From contig NZ_JAILPX010000001.1 in NCBI RefSeq assembly GCF_024699275.1, positions 1 through 34,806 on the forward strand: 34,806 bases of DNA. Direction: 5' to 3'. The notes beneath the pieces were generated by a model, which saw nothing but the letters and a program-made list of their open reading frames with translations, was not told the DNA's origin and ran no database searches. The stretch is from Selenomonas sp. GTDB taxonomy: Bacteria > Bacillota_C > Negativicutes > Selenomonadales > Selenomonadaceae. Of this stretch, positions 26,736 through 34,740 are shown in pieces (within the stretch, counting starts at the first letter, position 1; each line of letters begins with the position of its first letter). The position numbers were made by a program, and so were the translations under genes.

Positions 26736-26780
26736 AAAATCCCGGTGATCTGGACCGCATTTTCCAGCCACCGGGATTTT
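26736..26780. terminator. Bidirectional terminator
   Basis: AAAATCCCGGTG pairs with CACCGGGATTTT (12 bp) around a 21-nt loop that holds a further CTGGA/TCCAG stem. It separates the zinc-ribbon gene from the convergent kinase-like gene. Confidence 0.88.
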
Positions 26781-26818
26781 ATTGTGTTCATAAATGAGCA
26801 TACCAATTCGGAATAACG

Positions 26819-27844
26819 CTATTTGATGATATCCTTGAATTCTTCCGCACTGACCTGAAAGGTTTCCAGAATCGCCTTACTGCTCATACTGCCGCTTTCG
26901 TAAAGCTTTTTGAGAATGACCTTACGCGCCTCTTCCATGCCTTTGGCATACCCTTCATCATAAAGTGGGGGCTGCAAGCCCTGTTCTGCATTGCGATTGT
27001 TTAGGCCCCCCAGCAGAGTATTCTTAATCTGCACATCCGGTTTCTTCCAAAGCGCATTGCGATCCACCATTCTCGTGGGTACAATCTTTCCCTTGAGCTG
27101 ATAATCTCCATCCGTCAGCATCTGCCAGGTCTCATCAGCCGGCCAGGATTTTTTCAGGCAGCGTTCCACATTGAGCTTATCGCTTTTTTGATAAAACTTA
27201 TTAGCGGCCTCCCAGGTACTGCCGCCAGCCATCTTGCGACGGATAAGTCGCTCTTTCAAATCAGCAGGCTCAGCACTGATGAAAAGGCTGTAATCGGCAA
27301 AGGAACGCACATTCTGCCAGCGTTCTTCACCTAAGAGCAGCCAGTTTCCCTCTAATATTATGATGGGGCGCTTCACCGTCACCATTTCTTCCAGCACATC
27401 GTGAATCGTCCGGTCATAAATTGGCCAGCGCACATTGGTCTTACGCATATCCGTAAGCTTCCCGATGAGTTTTTCCACCGCAAAGGTCTCGGGCGCCCCC
27501 TTGATTGCACTCAAGGGAATCATCTTCCCCTCCCGCTCAATACTATGGGTGGTAAGATACTTATTGGGATAATGGAACCCATCCAATCCTAAGGCCTGAA
27601 CAGGCACAATCTCCTCAACCGTATTGGACAGCCTTTCCAAAAACAGCGCCAGGGTGGATTTGCCCACCCCCGGCGGCGCAGCCAAAAAAATGACCATTCG
27701 CCGCCCCAACTTCATCTGCATCTTGCTCATACGCCGCAAAAAGGGCAAAAATATATTATCAATCGTCGCCTGATTGTACTGGACTTTATGCCCCAGTCCA
27801 TTAATCATTAGTCTGCAGGTGCGCCAAACTTTTTCATTCATCAT
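26819..27844 (-). CDS. Uridine-kinase-like P-loop protein with an added C-terminal tail
   Basis: The 341-residue protein has a P-loop (AAPPGVGKST, about 54–63), GLDGFHYPN near 86–94, WPIYDRTIHDV and IIILEGNWLLLGEERW. These are hallmarks of the phosphoribulokinase/uridine kinase/pantothenate kinase superfamily, closest to YggC/fructose-transport-kinase-like proteins. Substrate is not predictable. After about residue 275 a tail (DEGYAKGMEEARKVILKKLYESG, then SMSSKAILETFQVSAEEFKDI) resembles the helical tails of Rpn/PD-(D/E)XK transposase-like proteins, which is unusual for a kinase. Two ATGs at 27844 and 27841 follow GGAGG; the latter has seven-base spacing and is equally likely. It stands alone. 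Confidence 0.8.
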   Translation of the reverse strand: MMNEKVWRTCRLMINGLGHKVQYNQATIDNIFLPFLRRMSKMQMKLGRRMVIFLAAPPGVGKSTLALFLERLSNTVEEIVPVQALGLDGFHYPNKYLTTHSIEREGKMIPLSAIKGAPETFAVEKLIGKLTDMRKTNVRWPIYDRTIHDVLEEMVTVKRPIIILEGNWLLLGEERWQNVRSFADYSLFISAEPADLKERLIRRKMAGGSTWEAANKFYQKSDKLNVERCLKKSWPADETWQMLTDGDYQLKGKIVPTRMVDRNALWKKPDVQIKNTLLGGLNNRNAEQGLQPPLYDEGYAKGMEEARKVILKKLYESGSMSSKAILETFQVSAEEFKDIIK

Positions 27845-28032
27845 CCTGCCTCCCTGCCTTTCCCTATTTCCATTTCAGTCTTTCCTTGACTTTACAAAAG
27901 CTCCATTGATATTATCGTCATAATCGCTACAAAAATTAAGCAGAAAAAATAAAAATGTCCCCATTTAATTTTATTTTTTACAAAATTTAACCGCAATTAT
28001 GTTTTCCAATCGTTAACAGCCCCCATTTGCAC

Positions 28033-28073
28033 AAAAAATCCTGATTGTCACGAAAAGACAATCAGGATTTTTT
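28033..28073. terminator. Terminator of the nap cluster
   Basis: AAAAAATCCTGATTGTC and its exact complement (17 bp, 7-nt loop) with A- and T-runs, eight bases after the napA stop. It is the last structure of the nap transcript. Confidence 0.93.
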
Positions 28074-28080
28074 CAGGCTT

Positions 28081-30363
28081 TTAACCTTGATGTTTCTGAA
28101 TATTTACGGCACACACCTTGTATTCCGGCTGTTTAGAAGCAGTATCAAAGGCATCCAGCAGCACCCGGTTAATCATGCGCTCATGAACCGGATCGTGGAA
28201 TGGCACATAAACCAGCCCTTTCTGCGGCTGCCCGCGCCCATTGAGCTTTGCCTTGAGATTGCAGGTAGCGCGGCGGGAAATGACATCCACCAGATCGCCA
28301 TCGGCAATTTCCAGGCGGGCAGCATCATCGGGATGGATTTCCACGTACATTTCCGGTACAGCATTCTTCAGTTCCGGCACATTAAAGGTCATGGTCCCCG
28401 TATGCCAATGCTCCAGTATACGGCCCGTGGTCAGGAAGAAGGGATATTCACTATCCGGCATTTCCTGCGCATCCACCTGCGGTCTCGCCCAAATTACAGC
28501 CCGGCCATTCGGACGGCCATAGAATTCAATGCCATCGGGAGCATCTTCCTTGACATGGGTATCCCAGGGACGCGCATAGCGAATGTACGTTTCCGGAGAG
28601 TTATCATCCGGTACCGGCCAGGTAAACCCATGCCCCTTACGCAGGCGATCATAAGAAGCCAGTTTCATAGCCGTGCCTTCCTGACACTGCTGATACTCCT
28701 TCCAGACCTCTTCCGGTGTCTTGAAGGGCACCAGTTCTTCATACCCCAAACGCTTCGTCACTTCAATCAACACATCCAAATCCGGCCTTGCCTCACCCGG
28801 CGGGTCAACAGCCTTAGCCAGATGATTGGTACGCCGTTCACCGTTGCCATAAACGCCTTCCTTCTCCATCCAGATAGCTGCCGGCAGCACAATATCGGCC
28901 AATTCACTGGTACGGGTGGGATGATAGGTTTCCGACACCACCATAAAGGTCTTTTCCATGCCCGGGCGATAATATTCCAGATTGGGCAGACTATGCCCCG
29001 GATTGGTGCACATGACCCAGAGGAATTTCAGCTTTCCTTCAACAGCCGCCTTGAACATCCCCAAGGTATGATACCCCGGTTTGCTGGGCATACGGGCCGG
29101 ATCGATTCCCCAAATCTTTGCCAGTTCTTCCCGATGCTTGGCATTGGCTGCCATGCGATGTGCCGGCAACAGATGACTTAGCCCGCCGGTTTCACGGACA
29201 CTGCCGCAGGCACTGGGCTGGCCCGTCAGCGAGAAGGACGAATTCCCCGGCGAACAAATCTTGCCCGTCAACAGATGGAGATTATGCACGAGATTATTGG
29301 CCCATACGCCGCGGGTACGCTGATTGAGGCCCATGCACCACATGGACATGGTCTTGCGGTTGGGATCCGCAAAGAGATGGGCAATCTCCCGAATCGTGGC
29401 CGCTGGAACCCCTACAGCCGCTTCTACTTTCTCCGGAGTATAATCCTGCAGGAATGCCTTGTATTCCTCATAAGACTGTTTTTCGCCTTTTCCTTTCAAA
29501 AATTCCGTATGCCGCTCGATAAAGCCCTCATTGGTCAGCCCATCGGCAATAATCACCTGGGCCATGGAATTCATCAGCGCCAAATCACGGCTGGGTGTAA
29601 ACTGCACAAAATAATCTGCAATATCACAGGTACGCGTCTTGCGGGGATCGCAGACAATAATCTTTACATTGGGATTGCTGTTCTTCCGGTCCACCAAACG
29701 GGAGAACAATACGGGATGGGCCTCGGCCAGATTGGAACCGATCAAGAAAAAGGTATCCGCTTCTTCGATATCGGCATAAGTCCCGGAGGGCTCGTCCTCA
29801 CCAAAGGTACTGATAAAACCAGCCACCGCACTGGCCATACAGGTGCGGGGATTGCCATCGATATTGTTGGTACCGATACCTGCCCGCATCATCTTCTGTG
29901 CTACATAGGTTTCCTCTGCAAAGGTCTGACCAGAGCCATAAAAACCCAATGCATCCGGCCCATCGGAGGCCAATACTTCCTTCATCTTGCTGACCATCAA
30001 GTCCAAGGCTTCGTCCCAGCTGGCTTCCACAAACTTGCCATCCTTCTTGATCAACGGATGCAGCACACGGTCCTTGGTGGGAATAATCTTCGGCAGCAAT
30101 ATCCCCTTAACGCACAGACGCCCCTTATTGACCGCACAGTCCGGATCGCCTTTCACCGCTACGATCTTGCCATCCTTGACGCCAGCCAGTACACCACAGC
30201 CAGTACCGCAGTAACGGCATACACCCTTAACCCATTTATCGGCTTCACCAGTCCCCACTGGCCCCTGCTGCGTGTCTCGCTTCGGTGCACAGCCTGCCGT
30301 TACCATAGCGCAGGCCACTGCCATTCCCTTTAAGAAATCCCTACGGGAAAATGATAAACTCAT
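28081..30363 (-). CDS. napA: Periplasmic nitrate reductase catalytic subunit NapA, with a possible lipobox
   Basis: NapA reduces nitrate to nitrite in the periplasm at a molybdenum bis-MGD centre. The 760-residue chain starts with a Tat signal (SRRDFLKG, residues 6–13). The sequence VTAGC ending at Cys25 could be a lipoprotein cleavage site. The [4Fe-4S] ligands are C49, C52, C56 and C84, with the conserved lysine K86 after the last. The molybdenum ligand is Cys175 in NPRTCMASAV. Typical NapA stretches include WMEKEGVYGNGERRT and the C-terminal FNVPELKNAVPEMYVEIHPDDA. Its length resembles the monomeric Desulfovibrio-type enzyme. It is preceded by napG, napH and a multiheme cytochrome and has no NapB or NapD next to it. 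The NasA/NarB type is less likely because of the Tat signal and neighbours. Confidence 0.92.
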   Translation of the reverse strand: MSLSFSRRDFLKGMAVACAMVTAGCAPKRDTQQGPVGTGEADKWVKGVCRYCGTGCGVLAGVKDGKIVAVKGDPDCAVNKGRLCVKGILLPKIIPTKDRVLHPLIKKDGKFVEASWDEALDLMVSKMKEVLASDGPDALGFYGSGQTFAEETYVAQKMMRAGIGTNNIDGNPRTCMASAVAGFISTFGEDEPSGTYADIEEADTFFLIGSNLAEAHPVLFSRLVDRKNSNPNVKIIVCDPRKTRTCDIADYFVQFTPSRDLALMNSMAQVIIADGLTNEGFIERHTEFLKGKGEKQSYEEYKAFLQDYTPEKVEAAVGVPAATIREIAHLFADPNRKTMSMWCMGLNQRTRGVWANNLVHNLHLLTGKICSPGNSSFSLTGQPSACGSVRETGGLSHLLPAHRMAANAKHREELAKIWGIDPARMPSKPGYHTLGMFKAAVEGKLKFLWVMCTNPGHSLPNLEYYRPGMEKTFMVVSETYHPTRTSELADIVLPAAIWMEKEGVYGNGERRTNHLAKAVDPPGEARPDLDVLIEVTKRLGYEELVPFKTPEEVWKEYQQCQEGTAMKLASYDRLRKGHGFTWPVPDDNSPETYIRYARPWDTHVKEDAPDGIEFYGRPNGRAVIWARPQVDAQEMPDSEYPFFLTTGRILEHWHTGTMTFNVPELKNAVPEMYVEIHPDDAARLEIADGDLVDVISRRATCNLKAKLNGRGQPQKGLVYVPFHDPVHERMINRVLLDAFDTASKQPEYKVCAVNIQKHQG

Positions 30364-30375
30364 GATAGCGCCTCC

Positions 30376-30906
30376 TCACAATTTGCTCATGGCATCCAGA
30401 TGACAGGTATAGCAGCGGTCACGACTGGGCAGTTCCATATTCACTGCATCGTTATGGACTACACCGCTATGACAGGTCATACAGTTCATGCCGTTCTCAA
30501 AATGTTTGGCCGTGTGCGGGTCTTTATTCTTGAGGGCAATCTCCGTATTCATGATCTTATCCTGATGACAGGTGTAGCAATTCACCTTGTCCTGCGGATT
30601 TTCCATCTTGATGGGATCAGGAACCTGCCCCGTCACATGGAGGAACAATTCCTGGGTGCCCTGCCACTTAGAGGCAATGGTCCCTTCAATCCCCGGTTTT
30701 TCATGACATTCCGCACAGCCTACATTCTTATGGCCGGAATGGAGCCAGGTCTGATACATCGGATCCATTTCATGACAGGTAGTACCGCAGAAACTGCTTT
30801 GGTTAGTGGCTTCAATCATAGCCACCGTTGCCCCCAGCAGGGCAATGCAGGCAAAGCCCGCTATGGCTATGTGTTTTAGTTTGAACTTCTTATCGAGCAA
30901 GCTCAT
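30376..30906 (-). CDS. NapC/NrfH-type membrane-anchored cytochrome c with five haem motifs
   Basis: NapC/NrfH proteins take electrons from the quinol pool and pass them to periplasmic reductases. The 176-residue chain has one N-terminal anchor (about 12–33) and haem motifs at 40–45 (CGTTCH), 64–68 (CAECH), 110–114 (CYTCH), 142–146 (CMTCH) and 165–169 (CYTCH). The usual NrfH has four. The first motif is CX3CH and not CX2CH, confirmed on the DNA as tgc-ggt-act-acc-tgt-cat. The spacing otherwise fits NrfH, including SGHKN before the second haem. It starts two bases after the napH stop and ends 12 nt before napA, so it is the likely direct donor to NapA. Because it stands beside NapA and no nrfA is present, NapC function is preferred over nitrite reduction. 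Confidence 0.85.
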   Translation of the reverse strand: MSLLDKKFKLKHIAIAGFACIALLGATVAMIEATNQSSFCGTTCHEMDPMYQTWLHSGHKNVGCAECHEKPGIEGTIASKWQGTQELFLHVTGQVPDPIKMENPQDKVNCYTCHQDKIMNTEIALKNKDPHTAKHFENGMNCMTCHSGVVHNDAVNMELPSRDRCYTCHLDAMSKL

Positions 30907-30907
30907 C

Positions 30908-31684
30908 CTATTTCCCCTCCTTAAAAATTGAATGATTACCGGAACCCTTTAATGAAAAATGCAACGCCTGCTGTTCACAGGCATCCACGCAATCGCCGCA
31001 ATTCGTACAGTTATAGACATCCCGCCAGTTGCTGCTACCGGGCACGGTTCCCATGGAGCAGGCCCGCAGACACTTCTGACAATGGATACATTTATGCGGA
31101 TCCACCTGCAGGAAAAGTCGTCGCTTTATCCCCAGCAGGCCATAAACCGCACCCAGGGGACAGAGTAACCGGCACCAACTCTTGCGCCCCAAAGTCAGGG
31201 CCATCAACAGCACAATTCCCAACAGGATTGCCTCTATACCAAGGCCAAAAAGCAGTACATGCATCATGGCGTATACCGGTGACAGGGTATTATGAACCGG
31301 AATACTGATTAACAGGGAAAGCAGCAGTACCATTGCCAAAATATAGATTGGCAATTGGGAATTTTGTGACTTTCTTTCTGTCAATGTCCCTGGCAAAAGC
31401 TCCAACAGGAGATTAAGCGGACACACATAACTGCAGAACACCCGGCCAAATAGCAAGGCCACAATGATCAGCGGCAGGGCTGACAGCCACAGAACCGGAT
31501 GAAAACTTTTTCCCGCCAGTGTAATTTCCATTGCCGTCAACGGATCCGTCAAAGCCACGCCCAGCAAGTCCGCCGATATATAGGTACCATACCAATAAAC
31601 ACCCGTAAAATACAACGGCGGAAAGAGCAAGGCCAAAAAGAATAATTGCAGGAGCCGGCGCCGGCTTTTCATCGTGATTTTCAT
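30908..31684 (-). CDS. napH: Membrane ferredoxin-type quinol oxidation protein NapH
   Basis: NapH is a four-helix membrane protein that, with NapG, oxidises menaquinol and feeds electrons to the periplasmic nitrate reductase. The 258-residue chain has hydrophobic segments near 10–30, 60–80, 115–135 and 145–165. The cysteine pairs FCSYVCPLN and LCPLGAVYG are typical of NapH. Two [4Fe-4S] motifs follow near the C-terminus, CIHCQKCLRAC and CTNCGDCVDAC. It lies between napG (14 nt) and the cytochrome (1 nt) in one transcript. NapH-like NosR/YccM relatives exist but are excluded by the adjacent napG and napA. Confidence 0.9.
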   Translation of the reverse strand: MKITMKSRRRLLQLFFLALLFPPLYFTGVYWYGTYISADLLGVALTDPLTAMEITLAGKSFHPVLWLSALPLIIVALLFGRVFCSYVCPLNLLLELLPGTLTERKSQNSQLPIYILAMVLLLSLLISIPVHNTLSPVYAMMHVLLFGLGIEAILLGIVLLMALTLGRKSWCRLLCPLGAVYGLLGIKRRLFLQVDPHKCIHCQKCLRACSMGTVPGSSNWRDVYNCTNCGDCVDACEQQALHFSLKGSGNHSIFKEGK

Positions 31685-31698
31685 ATTCCTGCCGCCTC

Positions 31699-32238
31699 CT
31701 ATTCCCTCACCTTGACATGAACAGCCTTAGGGTCTCCCAGGCAGACATGTTCACACATACCACAGCCCGTACAGTAATCCGGGTCAATGACCGGATACTT
31801 GTATTTCTCCAGTTTAATGGCTTTGCCATACTGCGGACAGGTACGGTAGCAGGTCTGACAATCATCATCCCGGCGGGCAATACAGAGGTCATTATCAATC
31901 ACCGCCACCCCCATGCGTACCTCTTCCTTGGGGATTGTTTTCAAGGCACCTGTAGAACAAACCTCCGTACATTTCATGCACAAATCACAGGGATGTTCCA
32001 ATGGCGTCATATAGGGTGTCCCCATGGATAATCCCGCTTCTCCATGGGCGATTTCGATACAACCTAAAGGACACACCTCAGCACACTTTCCACAACGGGC
32101 ACAGGAAGCTAAAAAAAGGTCTTCTTCCAACGCTCCAGGCGGCCGCAAAAGCCTTGCTGTCTCCCCCTTTGCCGTATGGAGAAACAACCCCGCCACCCCG
32201 CCAGCAGCTAGCAGCTTGATAAAATTTCGTCGTTCCAT
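31699..32238 (-). CDS. napG: Ferredoxin-type protein NapG
   Basis: NapG is a periplasmic or membrane-attached iron-sulphur protein that works with NapH in quinol oxidation. The 179-residue chain starts with a Tat signal (MERRNFIKLLAAGGVAGLF). Four [4Fe-4S] motifs follow: CARCGKCAEVCPLGC, CDLCMKCTEVC, CQTCYRTCPQYG (with an upstream cysteine in DNDLCIARRDD) and CTGCGMCEHVC. The longer frame begins 18 bases upstream without a ribosome-binding site. GGGAG lies six bases before the ATG at 32238 and places the twin arginines right at the N-terminus, so that start is chosen. It is the first gene of the nap transcript. Confidence 0.9.
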   Translation of the reverse strand: MERRNFIKLLAAGGVAGLFLHTAKGETARLLRPPGALEEDLFLASCARCGKCAEVCPLGCIEIAHGEAGLSMGTPYMTPLEHPCDLCMKCTEVCSTGALKTIPKEEVRMGVAVIDNDLCIARRDDDCQTCYRTCPQYGKAIKLEKYKYPVIDPDYCTGCGMCEHVCLGDPKAVHVKVRE

Positions 32239-32286
32239 GACTTTCTCCCATTTCATAGCATTTACTAATGACCATTATTGATTTAT

Positions 32287-32292
32287 ATTATA
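32287..32292 (-). promoter_or_regulatory. Probable -10 box of the nap promoter
   Basis: On the minus strand a perfect TATAAT, 49 nt before the napG ATG. No good -35 box is found at 16–18 bp, which would fit an activator-dependent promoter. Confidence 0.5.
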
Positions 32293-32341
32293 CTAATTCC
32301 GGCAAAAAAATGATGTTGCAGGAATCACCCTATAAAAAAAA

Positions 32342-32359
32342 TTGTGAGAAATATCACCA
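32342..32359. promoter_or_regulatory. Rex- or Crp/Fnr-like operator upstream of nap
   Basis: TTGTGAGAAATATCACCA is an imperfect palindrome, TGTGA-N6-TCAC, close to both the Rex consensus TTGTGA-N6-TCACAA and the Crp site. Its centre lies about 112 nt before the napG start and about 170 nt before the M48 peptidase gene, in the shared divergent region. Which regulator binds is inference. Confidence 0.5.
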
Positions 32360-32445
32360 CGGATACTTTTCTGCTGACACCATTACCAGATGAAGTTGAA
32401 TACATTTTCTTCCTTCATTATATTTCAATTAAAATTTAAGAAATA

Positions 32446-32476
32446 TTAACACATTAAGACGCTTTTTCGCTATAAT
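32446..32476 (+). promoter_or_regulatory. Promoter for the M48 peptidase gene
   Basis: TTAACA (32446–32451), a 19-bp spacer and TATAAT (32471–32476), 44 nt before the start. The spacer is slightly long. The -35 box lies within a second palindrome-like stretch, TTAA-GAAATA-TTAA. Confidence 0.55.
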
Positions 32477-32520
32477 GAAAATAAATCATAAGGAATCGTT
32501 CTATACAGGAGGTTGAAACC

Positions 32521-33594
32521 ATGAATAATCGCTTACTAAAACGCCAAATACTCACCGGACTCACTGCCCTTTGCCTTTCCCTGCCCCTGCCCTATCTGCC
32601 CAGCACTGCCCCCACAGCCGAAGCAGATGCCGCTAGTGTTATCGGCGCGGTTATTTCCGGTGCAGCTGCTCACAGTCAGCTCAATAGTACCATCCACAAA
32701 TACAACGATACGGAACAAGGCCGCAATGAAATGCTGCAGCAGCTCAAACAGAAATATGGGGTCAACTACGATAGTTATCTGAATCAGCAGCTGACCCGTA
32801 TCATGACCAATCTGACCCGGGGAATCGGTGCCGTTGACCCATCCGTCTACCAAAAGCCCTACAATTACTTCATCAATAACGATCAAAGTTTCAATGCCTT
32901 CTGTACGCTGGGCCATAATCTCAGCGTCAATACCGGCCTCTACAGCGTGCTGAAAAACGAGGATGAGATCGCCGTGGTGCTGGCCCACGAGCTCGGTCAT
33001 GGCCAGAAAGACCATCCAGCCAAAGGTGCCCGCCGCTCCTTGAACATGCAGATATTAGGCGCTGCCACCGGTTCCCAGGCAGGTATGGTTATGGCGGCGG
33101 TGGTCAACAATCGTCACATCACCAAACCCATGGAACGGGAAGCCGATGCTCTGGCCTTTGACTACATCAGCCATGCGGGCTACAATCCTGGAGCCTGCGC
33201 CGCTGTCTGGCAACGGGTTATGGACCGTTCCAAAAGCCAGCCCTCTTCCTTCCAACAATTTCTCTCCGACCATCCCGCCAACGATGACCGCCGGGATGCC
33301 TATGCAAAAAGACTCAACCAGTACAGCAACGGCCATGTGACCAACCATGACGGTGTGATTAAAGTCAACACCAGCGTATTCTGTACCCCCGCAGCTGCTA
33401 ACGGCATGAGTGCCAAGGAACGGGCCTACTTTGTCATGGGCAATCTGTCCGCAGCTTATCACAACGGACACAATCAGCGGGCCGCATATACCGATGGCAA
33501 TACCGTCATGCTGGGACAGCAGCCCATTATAACCTGCACCAGCGGCGACGAAAGCGCTACTGTCCTGGCAGAGCGCCTCAACAAAATCAAATAA
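32521..33594 (+). CDS. Exported M48 family metalloprotease
   Basis: M48 peptidases are zinc endopeptidases; periplasmic members such as BepA assist outer-membrane quality control. The 357-residue protein has a signal peptide (QILTGLTALCLSLPLPYLPSTAPTAEADAA, cleavage likely around 33–37). The zinc motif AHELGH lies at about 155–160 within IAVVLAHELGHGQKDHP. The third ligand is probably the glutamate in PMEREADALAFDY near 205. A C-terminal extension without tetratricopeptide repeats follows, including DHPANDDRRDAYAKRL. The start ATG has GGAGG eight bases upstream. It is followed after 15 nt by the AI-2E-family gene, probably as one operon. No membrane anchor is seen apart from the signal. Confidence 0.9.
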   Translation: MNNRLLKRQILTGLTALCLSLPLPYLPSTAPTAEADAASVIGAVISGAAAHSQLNSTIHKYNDTEQGRNEMLQQLKQKYGVNYDSYLNQQLTRIMTNLTRGIGAVDPSVYQKPYNYFINNDQSFNAFCTLGHNLSVNTGLYSVLKNEDEIAVVLAHELGHGQKDHPAKGARRSLNMQILGAATGSQAGMVMAAVVNNRHITKPMEREADALAFDYISHAGYNPGACAAVWQRVMDRSKSQPSSFQQFLSDHPANDDRRDAYAKRLNQYSNGHVTNHDGVIKVNTSVFCTPAAANGMSAKERAYFVMGNLSAAYHNGHNQRAAYTDGNTVMLGQQPIITCTSGDESATVLAERLNKIK

Positions 33595-33609
33595 TAAGGA
33601 GACCTCTTC

Positions 33610-34665
33610 ATGGCCATCAAAAAATACCGCACTTCTATCCTGCTGGCCCTTACCTTTACCCTGCTGCTATCCACCTTCTGGTACATGCCGCAGCTGGCCT
33701 TTATCATCTTTATCTCCCTGCTGTTGCAGCTTTTACTCCTGCCTTTAGTGGACAATCTTTCAAAAAAACTGCCCCGCGCTCTAGCCGCGGGGCTGGTACT
33801 CCTATGCTTTATCAGCATCGCCATATTAATCCTGGGACTGATTTCCAAAAGCTTTATCCCCACCTTCAGCCGTTTCGTAACGGATTTTCCCCAATTGACG
33901 GAAGATATCCAAAATATCCCCTGGCTCAAAGAATCCACGTTCTTACAAAGCGAGCTGGACGATATTTGGGCTGAAATGAAGGATGCCAGTATGGCCGCGC
34001 TGAAATCATCCCTAACCCTGCTGCTTTCCCTATTCAGCAAAGTCATTGATTTAGTCATCATTCTTTTTGTTACCTTCTACCTGTTAAAGGACGGTGAACA
34101 GATAAAACAATATCTTGCCAGCCTTTTTCCCACCAATGATTACAGCCGGGTAATGCAATTATTCAACAAAATCCTCTGCGCTCTGCGCACCTATATTTGC
34201 AGCCAGTTGGTAATCTGCTGCATTACGGCAATCATTGTCTTTCTCTACTTCACCATCCGCAATCTTCCCTATGCCTCTGTATTTGCTGTGGTCTCCGGTA
34301 TCAGCGAATTTATCCCCGTGTTAGGACCCACCGTGGCCTCTGCCTTCGGTACCCTCCTAACCGCCACAGTCAATCCCCTCGTGGCCCTGCAAACCGCAGG
34401 TTTCTACTTGATTCTCACCCAGGTCAATCATAACTTCATCTATCCCACATTGATTGGCAAGTCCTTGAATCTCCATCCCATTGCCATAATTTTGGGCATC
34501 GTCCTGGGCGGAGAACTGCTGGATGCCGCCGGCATGTTTCTGGCTGTCCCCTTCATCGTCATCTGCAAATTGGTCATTGAAGATATCTATAAAGACAGAG
34601 TACTGATACGGGAACAAGAAAAAGCCTCCCGCTGGCTGGCCAAAAAGAATACGCCTACAAAATGA
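33610..34665 (+). CDS. AI-2E family transporter-like membrane protein
   Basis: The AI-2E (UPF0118) family includes TqsA, linked to autoinducer export, and sodium/proton antiporters, so the name does not fix the substrate. The 351-residue protein has about seven to eight hydrophobic segments. A paired start (TSILLALTFTLLLSTFWY, AFIIFISLLLQLLLLPLVD) leads into the soluble loop near 85–140 and the typical VTFYLLKDGEQIKQYLASLFP. The family signature region ISEFIPVLGPTVAS lies near 235–248 and HPIAIILGIVLGGELLDAAGMFLAVP near 295–320. The ATG at 33610 has AAGGAG about eight bases upstream. The stop is directly followed by a possible insertion-sequence end, but the C-terminus looks natural. Confidence 0.9.
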   Translation: MAIKKYRTSILLALTFTLLLSTFWYMPQLAFIIFISLLLQLLLLPLVDNLSKKLPRALAAGLVLLCFISIAILILGLISKSFIPTFSRFVTDFPQLTEDIQNIPWLKESTFLQSELDDIWAEMKDASMAALKSSLTLLLSLFSKVIDLVIILFVTFYLLKDGEQIKQYLASLFPTNDYSRVMQLFNKILCALRTYICSQLVICCITAIIVFLYFTIRNLPYASVFAVVSGISEFIPVLGPTVASAFGTLLTATVNPLVALQTAGFYLILTQVNHNFIYPTLIGKSLNLHPIAIILGIVLGGELLDAAGMFLAVPFIVICKLVIEDIYKDRVLIREQEKASRWLAKKNTPTK

Positions 34666-34705
34666 TGTAAGCGATAAACCATCCGGTGTTATCAATAGCT
34701 GAAAC

Positions 34706-34736
34706 GAGCCTGACCATCTATACCTTGGTCAGGCTC
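34706..34736. terminator. Hairpin between the AI-2E-family gene and the partial transposase frame
   Basis: GAGCCTGACCA pairs perfectly with TGGTCAGGCTC (11 bp, 9-nt loop), followed on the plus strand by ATCTTTATTT. It could end the plus-strand operon or insulate the mobile element from outside transcription. Confidence 0.55.
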
Positions 34737-34740
34737 ATCT

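Noticed and set aside
27845..28032. Gene or regulatory RNA in the 190-base AT-rich gap before the nap terminator
   Set aside because: No frame with a ribosome-binding site and no clear structure; a GATAAT near 27914–27919 on the minus strand may be a -10 box for the kinase-like gene but has no good -35 partner.
28045..30333. Two long plus-strand frames opposite napA (378 and 352 codons)
   Set aside because: Both are antisense to an intact NapA and have histidine/arginine-rich, motif-free translations.
32276..32520. Possible tRNA or small RNA in the nap/M48 intergenic region
   Set aside because: No cloverleaf or stable structure is seen; the AT-rich stretch is explained by two promoters and operator-like sites.
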